From NCBI RefSeq assembly GCF_914271485.1, contig NZ_CAJZAG010000005.1, positions 310,001 through 374,000 of the forward strand: DNA of 64,000 bases, written 5' to 3'. The notes under the pieces were generated by a model. That model did no database searches. It was not told the origin of the DNA and saw only the letters and a list, made by a program, of their open reading frames with translations. Shown here piece after piece: positions 1 through 8,882 of the stretch. How positions within the stretch are numbered: the first letter of the stretch is position 1; each line of letters opens with the position of its first letter. A program made the position numbers and the translations under genes. The DNA is from Cupriavidus pampae (lineage in GTDB: Bacteria > Pseudomonadota > Gammaproteobacteria > Burkholderiales > Burkholderiaceae).

Positions 1-1
1 C

Positions 2-730
2 CCGATCATCGTGCTCTCCACCAAGGAAGAGCCGACCATGAAGAGCGCGGCGTTCTCCGCCGGCGCCAATGACTACCTCGTGAAGCTGCCCGACAGCATC
101 GAGCTGATCGCGCGCATTCGCTACCACTCGCGCTCGTATCTGAACCTGCTCCAGCGCGATGAAGCCTATCGCGCGCTGCGGCAGAGCCAGCAGCAATTGC
201 TCGAGACCAACCTCGAGCTGCAGCGCCTGACCAACTCCGACGGCCTCACCGGCCTCTCCAACCGGCGCTACTTCGACGAGTACCTCGGTGCCGAATGGCG
301 GCGCGCGCAACGCGAACAAACGCAGCTCGCGTTGCTGATGCTCGATGTCGACGCCTTCAAGGCGTACAACGACACCTACGGTCATGTGGCCGGCGACGAG
401 GTATTGCGTCAGGTGGCCGGCGTCATTCGCGACAACTGCACGCGTCCGGCCGACCTGCCCGCGCGTTTCGGCGGCGAGGAGTTCTCGATGATCCTGCCGT
501 CGACGTCGCCGGGCGGCGCACGGCTGCTCGCGGAGAAGGTGCGGCGCGCGATCGAGGGCCTGAAGATCCCGCATAGCGGCTCACCGAACAGCGAGTACGT
601 GACGGTCAGCATCGGCGGCGCGGTCATCGTGCCGGAACCCGACAGCATCTTCAGCAGCATCGTCGAAGCAGCCGATAGCGGCTTATACCAGGCCAAGCGC
701 GCCGGTCGTAATCAAGTCGTGATGGTGTAA
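2..730 (+). CDS. wspR: Diguanylate cyclase response regulator WspR (5' end outside the window)
   Basis: The frame is open from the first bases, so this is the C-terminal 242 residues of a longer protein. It begins near the end of a receiver domain ([11 protein letters not shown], then the conserved Lys of the YLVKLPD stretch), followed by a helical linker and a complete GGDEF domain. The active-site motif is GGEEF (470-484). An RxxD inhibitory site (RPAD, 443-454) lies five residues upstream, so product inhibition by c-di-GMP is expected. The linker and GGDEF sequence ([29 protein letters not shown]) closely resemble WspR, the output of the Wsp surface-sensing pathway, which makes c-di-GMP from GTP when phosphorylated. 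The other wsp genes would lie left of the window. The naming is by recalled similarity. Confidence 0.88.
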   Translation, partial: PIIVLSTKEEPTMKSAAFSAGANDYLVKLPDSIELIARIRYHSRSYLNLLQRDEAYRALRQSQQQLLETNLELQRLTNSDGLTGLSNRRYFDEYLGAEWRRAQREQTQLALLMLDVDAFKAYNDTYGHVAGDEVLRQVAGVIRDNCTRPADLPARFGGEEFSMILPSTSPGGARLLAEKVRRAIEGLKIPHSGSPNSEYVTVSIGGAVIVPEPDSIFSSIVEAADSGLYQAKRAGRNQVVMV

Positions 731-853
731 TTTTTTCCGCATGCCTCGCGCGGTGAAATATTTGCCGCGCGGCGCGCATCCCTTGCCCCGCCTGCCCTCG
801 CGGCATTTTGCGGGCGCACGCTTGTGTCCGCAATGTAACCAAACTGTGGGATT

Positions 854-875
854 CCTCCGACATGGATATCGGAGG
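854..875. repeat. Inverted repeat upstream of the DUF4397-like lipoprotein gene
   Basis: Arms CCTCCGA (854-860) and TCGGAGG (869-875) flank an 8-base loop, about 130 bases before the start codon. It could be an operator or an RNA hairpin in the leader. No T tract follows, so it is not a typical terminator. The rest of 731-1006 holds no gene that I can see. Confidence 0.4.
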
Positions 876-1006
876 TGCGCGTCTGCACCGCGCGTGCCGC
901 GATGCATATCGTTGCATCACGGCATGCGCGACTTGCTTCAGCTGCCTCACCGCTGCCCCGGCACGGCTGCTTCGCGCCCTTCTTCCACAACGGCGAGGTG
1001 ATTTTC

Positions 1007-1828
1007 ATGAAAAATTTCAAGAACAAACTGACGGTAGGACTAGTAGTAGCGGCAACGGCGCTGCTGGCGGCATGCGGTGGTGGCGATGACGGCGTCGATG
1101 ACCGCCTGGGCATCTCCCAGCCGTCCGTGCGACTGTTGAACACGGTTCCGGTGGGCGTGAACGTCGACCTGACCCAGAACGGCGCACCGACCCAGGTTTC
1201 CAACGCCCCCTACAAGTTCGTCTCGGCGTACTTCGATATCTCGAAGGACAACAACCTGTTCCAGCTGAAACTCGCCGGCACGCAGACCGTGATCGGCCAG
1301 ACCACGATCAACGGCGCCACGGGCCACAAGTATTCGCTGATCGCCACGCCGGGCGCGACCAGCGCGGAGCTGGTCACGATCGACGACCCGTACGACAAGG
1401 GCCTGATCTCGGACAAGGCACGCGTGCGCGGCTTCAATGCGGCACTTAACTCGCAGAATATCGACATGTACATCACCGCGCCGGCGGTCGACCTGACAAC
1501 GGTCGGCCCGACGCTGGGCGCCATTGCGTACAAGAACGCCAACCCGCCCTCGGGCGCCGATTCGATCTACTTCGACTCGGGTACGTACCGCCTGCGTATC
1601 ACCACTGCCGGTACCAAGACCGTGATCTTCGACTCGGGTGCACTGACGCTGAATAACAATGCCGACTGGCTGATCACCACGATCCCGGTGGATGGCATTG
1701 GCGCCGTGGTGCCGAACCGCATCAAGGTGCTGGTCGCGACGAGCAGCACGGGTGCGGGCAACTCGACCGAACTGGTGACGCAACCGCTGACCCCGGTGGC
1801 GGCAGCTTCAGCGCCGGCCGCGCAGTAA
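1007..1828 (+). CDS. DUF4397-like cell-surface lipoprotein
   Basis: 273 residues. The ATG at 1007 is chosen because GAGGTG lies 6 bases upstream and the product then starts with a classic lipoprotein signal (charged MKNFKNK, hydrophobic stretch, LLAAC with Cys23), followed by a Gly/Asp linker. A longer frame opens at 875 but adds a Cys/Arg-rich stretch typical of non-coding DNA. The mature part is beta-rich, and the segment around ARVRGFNAAL..IDMYITAP resembles the DUF4397 repeats of surface proteins; the tail is Ala/Pro rich. It is probably anchored in the outer membrane. No enzymatic motif is visible and the function is unknown. It is monocistronic, with a strong terminator just after the stop. 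Confidence 0.8.
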   Translation: MKNFKNKLTVGLVVAATALLAACGGGDDGVDDRLGISQPSVRLLNTVPVGVNVDLTQNGAPTQVSNAPYKFVSAYFDISKDNNLFQLKLAGTQTVIGQTTINGATGHKYSLIATPGATSAELVTIDDPYDKGLISDKARVRGFNAALNSQNIDMYITAPAVDLTTVGPTLGAIAYKNANPPSGADSIYFDSGTYRLRITTAGTKTVIFDSGALTLNNNADWLITTIPVDGIGAVVPNRIKVLVATSSTGAGNSTELVTQPLTPVAAASAPAAQ

Positions 1829-1844
1829 GTACCTCGTCACCAAC

Positions 1845-1874
1845 AAAAAACGCCGCTTCAAGCGGCGTTTTTTG
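1845..1874. terminator. Bidirectional rho-independent terminator
   Basis: Stem AACGCCGCTT / AAGCGGCGTT, with an A run on the left and a T run on the right, so it can work on both strands. It serves the lipoprotein gene on the plus strand and overlaps the stop codon of the minus-strand winged-helix gene. Confidence 0.88.
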
Positions 1875-2184
1875 TTTCCTCCACATCCCCGACATCGTCC
1901 CGCAGCACCGCGAGGTGCGACAGGTAGGCATCGAGCTCGGCGCGTCCCGCATCGGTAATGCAGTAGACACGGCCGTTGCCTTCCACGAGTTCCGCGGTAA
2001 TCGCGCGCGCCATCATCAGGCTGCGCAGGATTGGCCGCAGTGCGCGGATGTTCTTGTCGATGCCGCGCGCGCGCAGCCGCTCGACGAGGTTGAACACCGT
2101 CGATGGACTGGACTGTACGAGCTTCAGGATGTAAAGCCGGAATACAACCCGGTCCAACGGGGGCGGGCTCATGGTGGTTATCAT
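1858..2184 (-). CDS. Small winged-helix (PadR/MarR-like) protein
   Basis: 108 residues from the ATG at 2184; a second ATG at 2172 is also possible. A GTG at 2250 would extend the frame, but the added residues look like intergenic DNA. The sequence reads like a PadR-type winged helix: helices around VVFRLYILKLVQ, a turn SPSTVFNLVERLRARGI, and a wing-like strand GRVYCITDAGRAELDAYL. It therefore probably binds DNA or is a degenerate relative. No clear Shine-Dalgarno sequence precedes either ATG. The 3' end lies inside the shared terminator. It sits just downstream of tctA on the same strand, but a GC hairpin between them (about 2253-2271) argues for separate transcription. The target is unknown. 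Confidence 0.6.
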   Translation of the reverse strand: MITTMSPPPLDRVVFRLYILKLVQSSPSTVFNLVERLRARGIDKNIRALRPILRSLMMARAITAELVEGNGRVYCITDAGRAELDAYLSHLAVLRDDVGDVEETKNAA

Positions 2185-2252
2185 GCTGACACGCCAAAAA
2201 AGCGGGGTGCGCGTGGCACCCCTAAAGCTTGCGTTGCTAAGTTTAAACACGC

Positions 2253-2271
2253 ACCCGCCGCCGAGGCGGGC
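2253..2271. terminator. GC-rich hairpin after tctA
   Basis: ACCCGCC and GGCGGGC arms around a short loop, just beyond the tctA stop codon at 2295 on the minus strand. There is no obvious T tract, so it is a weak or rho-assisted terminator at best. Confidence 0.4.
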
Positions 2272-2294
2272 GTAGTTCCGTTGCGCAGCGCGCT

Positions 2295-3797
2295 TTACTC
2301 TTCCTGGAACGCTTCTTCGCGCTTCGCCTTGATCGACGGCAGTGCCACCACGGCAACGAGTGCGCCAGCGGCGATCAGCAGACCGAGCGACAGCGGACGC
2401 GTGAAGAACACGCCGAAGTCACCACGCGACAGCAGCAGCGAACGACGGAAGTTTTCTTCCATCATCGGTCCCAGCACGAAGCCAAGCAGCAGCGGGGCCG
2501 GCTCGCACTTGAGCTTCAGGAACAGGTAGCCGATCACGCCGAAGGCAGCAGCCATGAACACGTCGAACGTCTGGTTGTTCACGGAGTAGACGCCGATACA
2601 GCAGAACGTGAGGATGGCCGGGTACAGGAAGCGATACGGCACGGTCAGCAGCTTCACCCAGATACCGATCATCGGCAGGTTCAGGATGATCAGCATCAGG
2701 TTACCGATCCACATCGAGGCGATCAGACCCCAGAACAGCGCGGGGTTGCTGGTCATCACCTGCGGACCCGGCTGGATGTTGTGGATGGTCATTGCACCGA
2801 CCATCAGCGCCATCACCGCGTTCGGCGGAATGCCCAGCGTCAGCAGCGGGATGAACGAGGTCTGTGCGGCCGCATTGTTGGCCGACTCCGGACCCGCCAC
2901 GCCTTCGATGGCGCCCTTGCCGAATTCATGCGCGTACTTCGAGGTCTTCTTTTCCAGCGAATAGGCTGCAAACGAAGCCAGTGCCGCACCGCCGCCCGGG
3001 AGGATGCCCAGCGCGGAACCCAGGAACGTGCCACGCAGCACGGCCGGGATCATGCGTCGGAAGTCTTCCTTGGTCGGGAACAGGTTCGTCACCTTGTTCG
3101 TGAACGTCTCGCGGGCTTCCTTCTGCTCGAGGTTCGCGATGATTTCCGCGAAACCGAACATACCCATTGCCAGAGCCACGAAGTCGATACCGTCGGTCAG
3201 TTCAGGCACGTCGAACGAGAAGCGCGCCGCGCCCGAGTTCACGTCAGTACCAATCAGGCCGCACAGCAGACCCAGCACGATCATCGCAACGGCCTTCGGC
3301 AGCGAGCCCGAAGCCAGCACCACGGCACCGATCAGGCCCAGGCACATCAGCGAGAAGTATTCGGCAGGACCGAACTTGAACGCCAGTTCCGACAGCGGCG
3401 TGGCAAATGCGGCCAGGATCAGCGTCGCCACGCAACCAGCGAAGAACGAGCCCAGGCCAGCGGTTGCCAGCGCGACGCCAGCGCGTCCGCGCCGTGCCAT
3501 CTGGTAGCCATCGATGGTAGTCACCACCGACGACGATTCGCCCGGCAGGTTCACCAGAATGGCGGTGGTGGAGCCACCGTACTGCGCGCCGTAGTAAATA
3601 CCGGCCAGCATGATCAGTGCAGCCACCGGCGGCAGCGAGTACGTGACCGGCAGCAGCATCGCGATGGTCGCGAGAGGGCCGAGGCCCGGCAGCACGCCGA
3701 TCAGCGTCCCGAGCACGCAGCCCAGGAACGCGTATGCGAGGTTCTGCAGCGTCAATGCCGTGGAGAAGCCCAGGGCAAGGTGATCGAACAATTCCAT
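2295..3797 (-). CDS. tctA: Tripartite tricarboxylate transporter, large permease TctA
   Basis: 500 residues, the usual TctA length. About twelve hydrophobic segments with the family hallmarks near the N-terminus (LIGVLPGLGPLATIAML, YYGAQYGGSTTAILVNLPG) and a second PGGGAAL motif in the middle. TctA is the large inner-membrane subunit of a binding-protein-dependent secondary transporter for citrate or other carboxylates, partnered with TctB and an exported Bug/TctC protein. It follows tctB by 13 bases in one operon. No TctC gene is adjacent, so the binding protein must be encoded elsewhere. The substrate cannot be read from the sequence. Confidence 0.93.
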   Translation of the reverse strand: MELFDHLALGFSTALTLQNLAYAFLGCVLGTLIGVLPGLGPLATIAMLLPVTYSLPPVAALIMLAGIYYGAQYGGSTTAILVNLPGESSSVVTTIDGYQMARRGRAGVALATAGLGSFFAGCVATLILAAFATPLSELAFKFGPAEYFSLMCLGLIGAVVLASGSLPKAVAMIVLGLLCGLIGTDVNSGAARFSFDVPELTDGIDFVALAMGMFGFAEIIANLEQKEARETFTNKVTNLFPTKEDFRRMIPAVLRGTFLGSALGILPGGGAALASFAAYSLEKKTSKYAHEFGKGAIEGVAGPESANNAAAQTSFIPLLTLGIPPNAVMALMVGAMTIHNIQPGPQVMTSNPALFWGLIASMWIGNLMLIILNLPMIGIWVKLLTVPYRFLYPAILTFCCIGVYSVNNQTFDVFMAAAFGVIGYLFLKLKCEPAPLLLGFVLGPMMEENFRRSLLLSRGDFGVFFTRPLSLGLLIAAGALVAVVALPSIKAKREEAFQEE

Positions 3798-3810
3798 TTA
3801 CGTGTGCTCC

Positions 3811-4272
3811 TTAGCCTGTGATGAAGGCCGGCCACACCGGCATCTGCAGATTGATACCGTAGACGAAGGCACCCAGGCTGATCAGCACCAGCACGACACC
3901 CGCGCACAGCGCGCCCTTCCAGCTGAACTCGTGGCTCGCCATCGACGACACCACCACCAGCACGAACACCGACAACACCATGCCGAGCGGCTTGAGCAAC
4001 AGGCCGAACAGCACCACCGAACCCAGAATCCACAACAGCGTCTTCAGGTCCCAGCGGGCCAGTTGATCTTCCTCACCCTTAACGCTCAGCGAGCCGAACG
4101 TCACGATCACGCCGAGCAGGGCCAGAACCAGGCCCAGCAGGAACGGAAAGTAACCGGGGCCCATCTTCGCGGCGGTTCCCATCGAATAAGTACGGGCGAC
4201 GAAGGAAAAGCTCAGACCGACCAGAATGAACATCAGGCCGGAGGCAAAATCCTTTTGGCTGCGTATGCGCAA
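3811..4272 (-). CDS. tctB: Tripartite tricarboxylate transporter, small permease TctB
   Basis: 153 residues, with four predicted membrane segments and the family N-terminus MRIRSQKDFASGLMFI. The start is a TTG at 4272: AGGAGA (4284-4279) lies 6 bases upstream and the product then begins exactly like TctB proteins. A TTG at 4287 would overlap that ribosome binding site and is rejected. TctB is the small membrane subunit that pairs with TctA. It is the first gene of the tctBA operon, preceded by about 400 non-coding bases with two perfect palindromes that probably hold its control region. Confidence 0.9.
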   Translation of the reverse strand: MRIRSQKDFASGLMFILVGLSFSFVARTYSMGTAAKMGPGYFPFLLGLVLALLGVIVTFGSLSVKGEEDQLARWDLKTLLWILGSVVLFGLLLKPLGMVLSVFVLVVVSSMASHEFSWKGALCAGVVLVLISLGAFVYGINLQMPVWPAFITG

Positions 4273-4479
4273 AGCGAATCTCCTCAACGTTTATCAAACC
4301 TTGCCGCTTCGCGTACACGCCGGCTCTGGCGCGTCATGCGAGCACACACCAGAAAAGGTACGGTCGGCAGGATGGGACGAACAGTAGAGACGCGATCTTT
4401 CAGGCGCCTTTCAGTTGTCTGGTGTTTAGGGTATTCACCGAGACCTCACGATGAGCGCTGAAAACAAGGGCTTTTTGTC

Positions 4480-4502
4480 GATGTATCACGCTGTGATACA
4501 TC
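4480..4502. promoter_or_regulatory. Perfect palindrome, probable operator of tctBA
   Basis: Arms GATGTATCAC (4480-4489) and GTGATACATC (4493-4502) around a 3-base centre, about 210 bases upstream of the tctB start. A 23-base perfect dyad of this form is typical of a site for a dimeric repressor such as a GntR or TetR protein. No T tract follows it, so a terminator is unlikely. The cognate regulator is not identified. Confidence 0.6.
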
Positions 4503-4617
4503 TATGTACGATACGCGTACGTATGGTGCGGTGCGTCGAAAGGCGATTGAAAGCGAAGGGCCGCGTAATGCGCGGATCGAAGCTTTCGATTCGCTTACAC
4601 GCCAGAAAATGGGGCGA

Positions 4618-4641
4618 ACATTTGCACCGAAGTGCAAATGT
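4618..4641. promoter_or_regulatory. Perfect palindrome, operator or hairpin beyond the MATE gene
   Basis: Arms ACATTTGCAC (4618-4627) and GTGCAAATGT (4632-4641) with a 4-base loop, 34 bases past the MATE stop codon. It could form an RNA hairpin ending that transcript, but no T run follows. It could equally be a second operator for tctBA. Its sequence is unrelated to the palindrome at 4480. Confidence 0.5.
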
Positions 4642-4674
4642 CTCCCATGTGAAACTGCGCTGTATGTCTGAAGA

Positions 4675-6147
4675 CTATCGCCCTACTTCAGCAGGGGCAG
4701 GCAGCACGGTCTTCGCTGCGTCCTCGCATGGCGTGCCCATGCTGGTATCGGCCGCCTGACCCATCGCGGTGGGCGCCGGCTCGTCGGGCAGGATATGGCT
4801 GCGGCGCCAATTGCCAAAGCGGTAATAGCCCCACGCCAGCACGACCGAGACCACCGAGCCGAGCGGAAAGCTCCACCAGATCGATTCGGCGCCGATATGC
4901 GGGCCGAGCAGCCATGCGAACGGCAGCCGGATGCCCCACATCGCGACGAACAGAATCACGAGCGGCGCCATCACCGCGCCGGTGGCACGCACGGTGCCGA
5001 AGATCACGATCGTGAAGCCGAACAGGATGAACGACCACAGCACCACGTGATTGATGTGCTGGGCGGTGGAGATCGCGAGGCTGTCGTCGCCGAGGAACAG
5101 GGTCAGCGAGTGGCGGTTGAACCCGTACAGCAGCGCGACCATCGCGCCGGTCATCGCCACATTGAACAGCAGACCGACCTGCGTGATGCGCGTCACGCGC
5201 GACCACAGCCCGGCACCGACGTTCTGCGCGACCATCGAAGACACGCTTGCGCCCACCGCGAGCGCGGGCATCTGCACGTACGTCCATAGCTGCGAGGCCA
5301 CGCCGTAGGCGGCCGTGGTCTGCGAGCCGTAGGTGTTGACCAGCGACATCATGACGATGGCCGACGACGAGATCACCACCATTTGCAGGCCCATCGGCAG
5401 GCCCTTCATCACCAGCGCGCGCAGGATGGCACCGTTTGGCCGCAGCAGATGCGACTGACCGCGATGCAGCAGCAGGAAATGCTTGCGGCGATAGAGCAGC
5501 CAGATCATCGCGAACAGACTGGTCACCTGCGCGATCAGCGTGGCCAGCGCGGAGCCGGCGATGCCGAGCGCCGGAATCGGGCCCACGCCGAAGATCAGCA
5601 CGGGATTGAGCACCACATCCAGCACCACCGACAGCAGCATGAAGTAGAACGGCGTGCGCGAATCGCCCGCGCCGCGCAGCGCCATCATCACGAAGTTGTA
5701 GAAGTACATGAATGGCAGCGCGATGAAGATCACGCGCAGGTACACCTCGGCCAGCGGGGTTGCGTCGGCTGGCGTATTCATGGCCGCGAGGATGGCCGGC
5801 GTGAACACGTACCCGAGCGCCGCGGCAAACACCGACAGCAGCACGAAGAAGGTGGTGCCGGTGCCGACCACGCGCCGCGCTTCCCCGATGTTGCGCGCGC
5901 CGACGGCCTGACCAATCAGGATGGTGTTGGCCATGCTGATGCCGAACACCACGCCGAGCAGGAAGAACAGGACGATGTTCGCGTTGGAGGTTGCCGTGAG
6001 CGCGGCCTCACCAAGATAGCGCCCGACCCAGACGGCGTTGATGGAGGCATTGAGGGACTGGAGCACGTTGCTGCCGAGTACCGGCAGCGAGAAGGCGAGA
6101 AGCGTGCGGCCGATCGGGCCGGTCGTAAGTCTGGCATCTGGTTTCAT
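4675..6147 (-). CDS. MATE family efflux transporter
   Basis: 490 residues from the ATG at 6147; upstream in-frame sequence is Pro/His/Arg-rich and unlike any MATE N-terminus. The protein starts with [27 protein letters not shown], the typical first helix of the family, and shows about twelve membrane segments in two halves, with a hydrophilic tail. MATE exporters use Na+ or H+ gradients to expel cationic drugs or metabolites across the inner membrane. It stands alone, divergent from the aldehyde dehydrogenase gene with about 205 bases between. The substrate is unknown. Confidence 0.9.
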   Translation of the reverse strand: MKPDARLTTGPIGRTLLAFSLPVLGSNVLQSLNASINAVWVGRYLGEAALTATSNANIVLFFLLGVVFGISMANTILIGQAVGARNIGEARRVVGTGTTFFVLLSVFAAALGYVFTPAILAAMNTPADATPLAEVYLRVIFIALPFMYFYNFVMMALRGAGDSRTPFYFMLLSVVLDVVLNPVLIFGVGPIPALGIAGSALATLIAQVTSLFAMIWLLYRRKHFLLLHRGQSHLLRPNGAILRALVMKGLPMGLQMVVISSSAIVMMSLVNTYGSQTTAAYGVASQLWTYVQMPALAVGASVSSMVAQNVGAGLWSRVTRITQVGLLFNVAMTGAMVALLYGFNRHSLTLFLGDDSLAISTAQHINHVVLWSFILFGFTIVIFGTVRATGAVMAPLVILFVAMWGIRLPFAWLLGPHIGAESIWWSFPLGSVVSVVLAWGYYRFGNWRRSHILPDEPAPTAMGQAADTSMGTPCEDAAKTVLPAPAEVGR

Positions 6148-6352
6148 TCGACCGATTATAGGTGGATGGCACGGCGAACCATGTCGGTGCACGGCCGACG
6201 CGAAGGGGGGTATGGAGGGGGGACACCGAGGCACGCCCCATACGGGTGTGGTGCCGATGGTGCGCAATACACGCGCTCGGGGTAAGCTTGCGGTTTCGTT
6301 TTCGCCCACCCGCCGGCGCCCATGTTGCGGTGCCGCACCTCAGGAGACACGC

Positions 6353-7780
6353 ATGTACCAGGATCTCGCCCTCTATATCGACGGGGAATTCGTCAAGGGC
6401 GGCGACCGGCGCGAGCAGGACGTGCTCAACCCGGCCACCCAGGAAGTCATTGGCAAGCTGCCGCACGCCTCCCGCGCCGACCTGGACCGCGCGCTTGCCG
6501 CCGCCCAGCGGGCATTCGAGTCCTGGAAGAAGACCTCGCCGCTCGAGCGCTCGAAAATCCTGCGCCGCGTAGCGGAACTGACCCGCGAGCGCGCCAAGGA
6601 CATCGGCCGCAATATCACGCTCGATCAGGGCAAGCCGCTCGCCGAGGCCGTGGCCGAGGTCATGATCTGCGCCGAGCATGCCGAATGGCACGCCGAGGAA
6701 TGCCGCCGCATCTATGGCCGCGTGATTCCGCCGCGCCAGCCCAATGTGCGCCAGCTCGTCGTGCGCGAGCCGATCGGCGTGTGCGCGGCGTTCACGCCGT
6801 GGAACTTCCCGTTCAACCAGGCCATCCGCAAGATGGTGTCGGCCATCGGCGCGGGCTGCACGCTGATCCTCAAGGGCCCCGAGGACTCGCCGAGCGCCGT
6901 GGTCGCGCTGGCGCAGCTGTTCCACGATGCAGGCCTGCCCCCGGGCGTGCTGAACATCGTGTGGGGCGTGCCGGGCGAAATTTCGACGTATCTGATCGAA
7001 TCGCCGATCGTGCGCAAGATCTCGTTCACGGGCTCGGTGCCCGTGGGCAAGCAGCTGGCCGCGCTGGCCGGCGCGCACATGAAGCGCGTCACGATGGAGC
7101 TGGGCGGCCATTCGCCGGTGCTGGTGTTTGACGATGCCGATATCGAGCCGGCCGCCGAGATGCTCGCCCGCTTCAAGCTGCGTAATGCGGGTCAGGTGTG
7201 TGTATCGCCGACGCGCTTCTACGTGCAGCAAGGCGCGTATGACAAGTTCCTCGCACGCTTTACCGAAGTCATCGGCTCGATCAAGGTCGGCAATGGCCTC
7301 GAGGACGGCACGCAGATGGGTCCGCTGGCCCACGAGCGCCGCATCGCCTCGATGGAGCAGTTCCTCGACGACGCCAATCACCGCGGCGGCAAGGTTGTGG
7401 CCGGCGGTTCGCGCATCGGCGACAAGGGCTACTTCTTCGCCCCGACTGTGGTGACCGACCTGCCCGACGACGCCAAGCTGATGACTGACGAGCCGTTCGG
7501 CCCGGTGGCACCGGTGGTGCGCTTCAAGGACACCGAGGAAGTCCTGCGTCGCGCCAACAGCCTGCCGTTCGGCCTGGCCTCGTACGTGTTCACCAATTCG
7601 CTGAAGACGGCGAACCATGTGTCGAACAACCTCGAAGCCGGCATGGTCAACATCAACCATTTCGGCATGGCACTGGCTGAAACGCCGTTCGGTGGCATCA
7701 AGGACTCGGGCATTGGCAGCGAAGGCGGCCAGGAAACGTTCGATGGCTACCTCGTGACCAAGTTCATCACGCAGGTCTGA
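6353..7780 (+). CDS. NAD(P)-dependent aldehyde dehydrogenase (succinate-semialdehyde type)
   Basis: 475 residues. The ATG at 6353 has AGGAGA 5 bases upstream; a longer frame back to 6038 overlaps the MATE start and is rejected. All hallmarks of the ALDH superfamily are present: PWNFPFNQ, the FTGSVPVGK cofactor loop, catalytic-base Glu249 (MELGGHSP) and nucleophile Cys283 ([12 protein letters not shown]), and a C-terminal [11 protein letters not shown]. Closest families are succinate-semialdehyde and 2-oxoglutarate-semialdehyde dehydrogenases, which oxidise semialdehydes to dicarboxylates. The usual KPAE of the cofactor site is replaced by KGPED, a variant seen in some members. It stands alone, so the physiological substrate is open. 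Confidence 0.88.
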   Translation: MYQDLALYIDGEFVKGGDRREQDVLNPATQEVIGKLPHASRADLDRALAAAQRAFESWKKTSPLERSKILRRVAELTRERAKDIGRNITLDQGKPLAEAVAEVMICAEHAEWHAEECRRIYGRVIPPRQPNVRQLVVREPIGVCAAFTPWNFPFNQAIRKMVSAIGAGCTLILKGPEDSPSAVVALAQLFHDAGLPPGVLNIVWGVPGEISTYLIESPIVRKISFTGSVPVGKQLAALAGAHMKRVTMELGGHSPVLVFDDADIEPAAEMLARFKLRNAGQVCVSPTRFYVQQGAYDKFLARFTEVIGSIKVGNGLEDGTQMGPLAHERRIASMEQFLDDANHRGGKVVAGGSRIGDKGYFFAPTVVTDLPDDAKLMTDEPFGPVAPVVRFKDTEEVLRRANSLPFGLASYVFTNSLKTANHVSNNLEAGMVNINHFGMALAETPFGGIKDSGIGSEGGQETFDGYLVTKFITQV

Positions 7781-7798
7781 ACGTCATCGGAAACGCTG

Positions 7799-8155
7799 TT
7801 ATCGGAAGAACTCCCCGCGTGTCAGGAACGTGAAGTTGGCCTCCTCGGCCATCAGCCACACAAGTACCAGCAGACACAGCGGCGGCAGGAGGATGGCGCA
7901 GATCAGCGCCATCCTCTCCCATGCCATATGCATGAACACTGCGATGATCAGGCCGGCCTTCGCCGCCATGAAGATCAGGATCAAGCCCCAGCGCAGATAC
8001 CCCTGCACGTGGAAGTAGTCCACCGCGTACGACATCATCGACAGCACGAACAACAGCAGCCACACCTTCAGGTAGAGGCCGATGGGATGCTGCTGGCCAT
8101 GCGGCGTGGCCTGCGTGGCGGGCGAGGATGGGATGGCGGGGTTGTTGAGTTCCAT
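7799..8155 (-). CDS. Cytochrome c oxidase subunit IV-type membrane protein
   Basis: 118 residues from the ATG at 8155. A hydrophilic N-terminus is followed by three membrane helices (LYLKVWLLLFVLSMMSY, GLILIFMAAKAGLIIAVFMHM, ICAILLPPLCLLVLVWL), the pattern of the small CyoD/CtaF-like subunit IV. It begins 8 bases after the subunit III stop codon and is the last gene of the oxidase operon. The family stabilises the catalytic subunits in the inner membrane and has no redox centre. Confidence 0.82.
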   Translation of the reverse strand: MELNNPAIPSSPATQATPHGQQHPIGLYLKVWLLLFVLSMMSYAVDYFHVQGYLRWGLILIFMAAKAGLIIAVFMHMAWERMALICAILLPPLCLLVLVWLMAEEANFTFLTRGEFFR

Positions 8156-8163
8156 GGCACACC

Positions 8164-8859
8164 TCACCAGAGGTAGAACAACGCGAAGATAAACACCCAC
8201 ACCAGATCCACGAAGTGCCAGTACAACCCGGCAATCTCGACGATCTGGTAGTTGCCGGTGCGCTCATAGCGCCCGCCCAGCACCCGCAGCGCCACCACTA
8301 TCAGGTAGATCACGCCGCACGACACGTGCAGGCCGTGAAAGCCCGTGATCATGAAGAACGTGGAGCCGAACTGCGCGGCCCCCATCGGGTTGCCCCACGG
8401 TCGCACGCCCTCCTCGACGATCAGCTTGGTCCATTCGAATGCCTGCATGCCGACGAACATCGCGCCGAACAGCGCGGTGATCAGCATCAGAATCGCGCAT
8501 TCGCGACGCTGGCGCCGGTAGGCGAAGTTGACGGCCATCGCCATGGTGCCGCTGCTGGTAATCAGCACGAACGTCATGATCGCGATCAGGATCAGGGGCA
8601 CCGGTTGCCCACCGAACTCGAGCGCGAACACTTCGCTCGGATTCGGCCACGGCACCGTGGTGGACATCCGCACGGTCATGTAGCCCGTAAGGAAGCAGCT
8701 GAACACGAACGTATCCGACAACAGGAAGATCCACATCATCGCCTTGCCCCAGGACACCTTGAACGCGCGCTGATCGGAAGACCAGTCGGCGACAAGGCCC
8801 CGGACCCCTTCGGGCAACCTGGCGAGCGGATCCTGTGCGGTAGAAAGCGGCGCGGTCAT
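8164..8859 (-). CDS. ctaE: Cytochrome c oxidase subunit III (heme-copper oxidase family)
   Basis: 231 residues. The ATG at 8859 has GGAGA just upstream; a longer in-frame opening lies inside the preceding gene. Five to seven membrane segments with typical subunit III motifs: MWIFLLSDTFVFSCF at the start, the Glu-containing MQAFEWTKLI, FFMITGFHGLHVSCG, and IAGLYWHFVDLVWVFIF at the end. Subunit III supports proton uptake and stability of the oxidase. The five-helix-like length resembles the CtaE/CyoC branch. It is the fourth gene of the operon, 23 bases after a second, more divergent subunit III-type gene. Confidence 0.88.
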   Translation of the reverse strand: MTAPLSTAQDPLARLPEGVRGLVADWSSDQRAFKVSWGKAMMWIFLLSDTFVFSCFLTGYMTVRMSTTVPWPNPSEVFALEFGGQPVPLILIAIMTFVLITSSGTMAMAVNFAYRRQRRECAILMLITALFGAMFVGMQAFEWTKLIVEEGVRPWGNPMGAAQFGSTFFMITGFHGLHVSCGVIYLIVVALRVLGGRYERTGNYQIVEIAGLYWHFVDLVWVFIFALFYLW

Positions 8860-8882
8860 GGCATCTCCTTTCCTGGCGTACC

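Larger units (their letters stand above)
4273..4674. other. Non-coding region between the MATE gene and tctB
   Basis: About 400 bases with no convincing gene; short frames here have no family resemblance or ribosome binding site. It holds two perfect palindromes and is less GC-rich than its surroundings. It should contain the tctBA promoter, reading leftward, and the 3' end of the MATE transcript. Confidence 0.7.

Noticed and set aside
2781..3821. 346-codon plus-strand frame opposite tctA
   Set aside because: His/Gln/Arg-rich shadow of tctA with no family resemblance.
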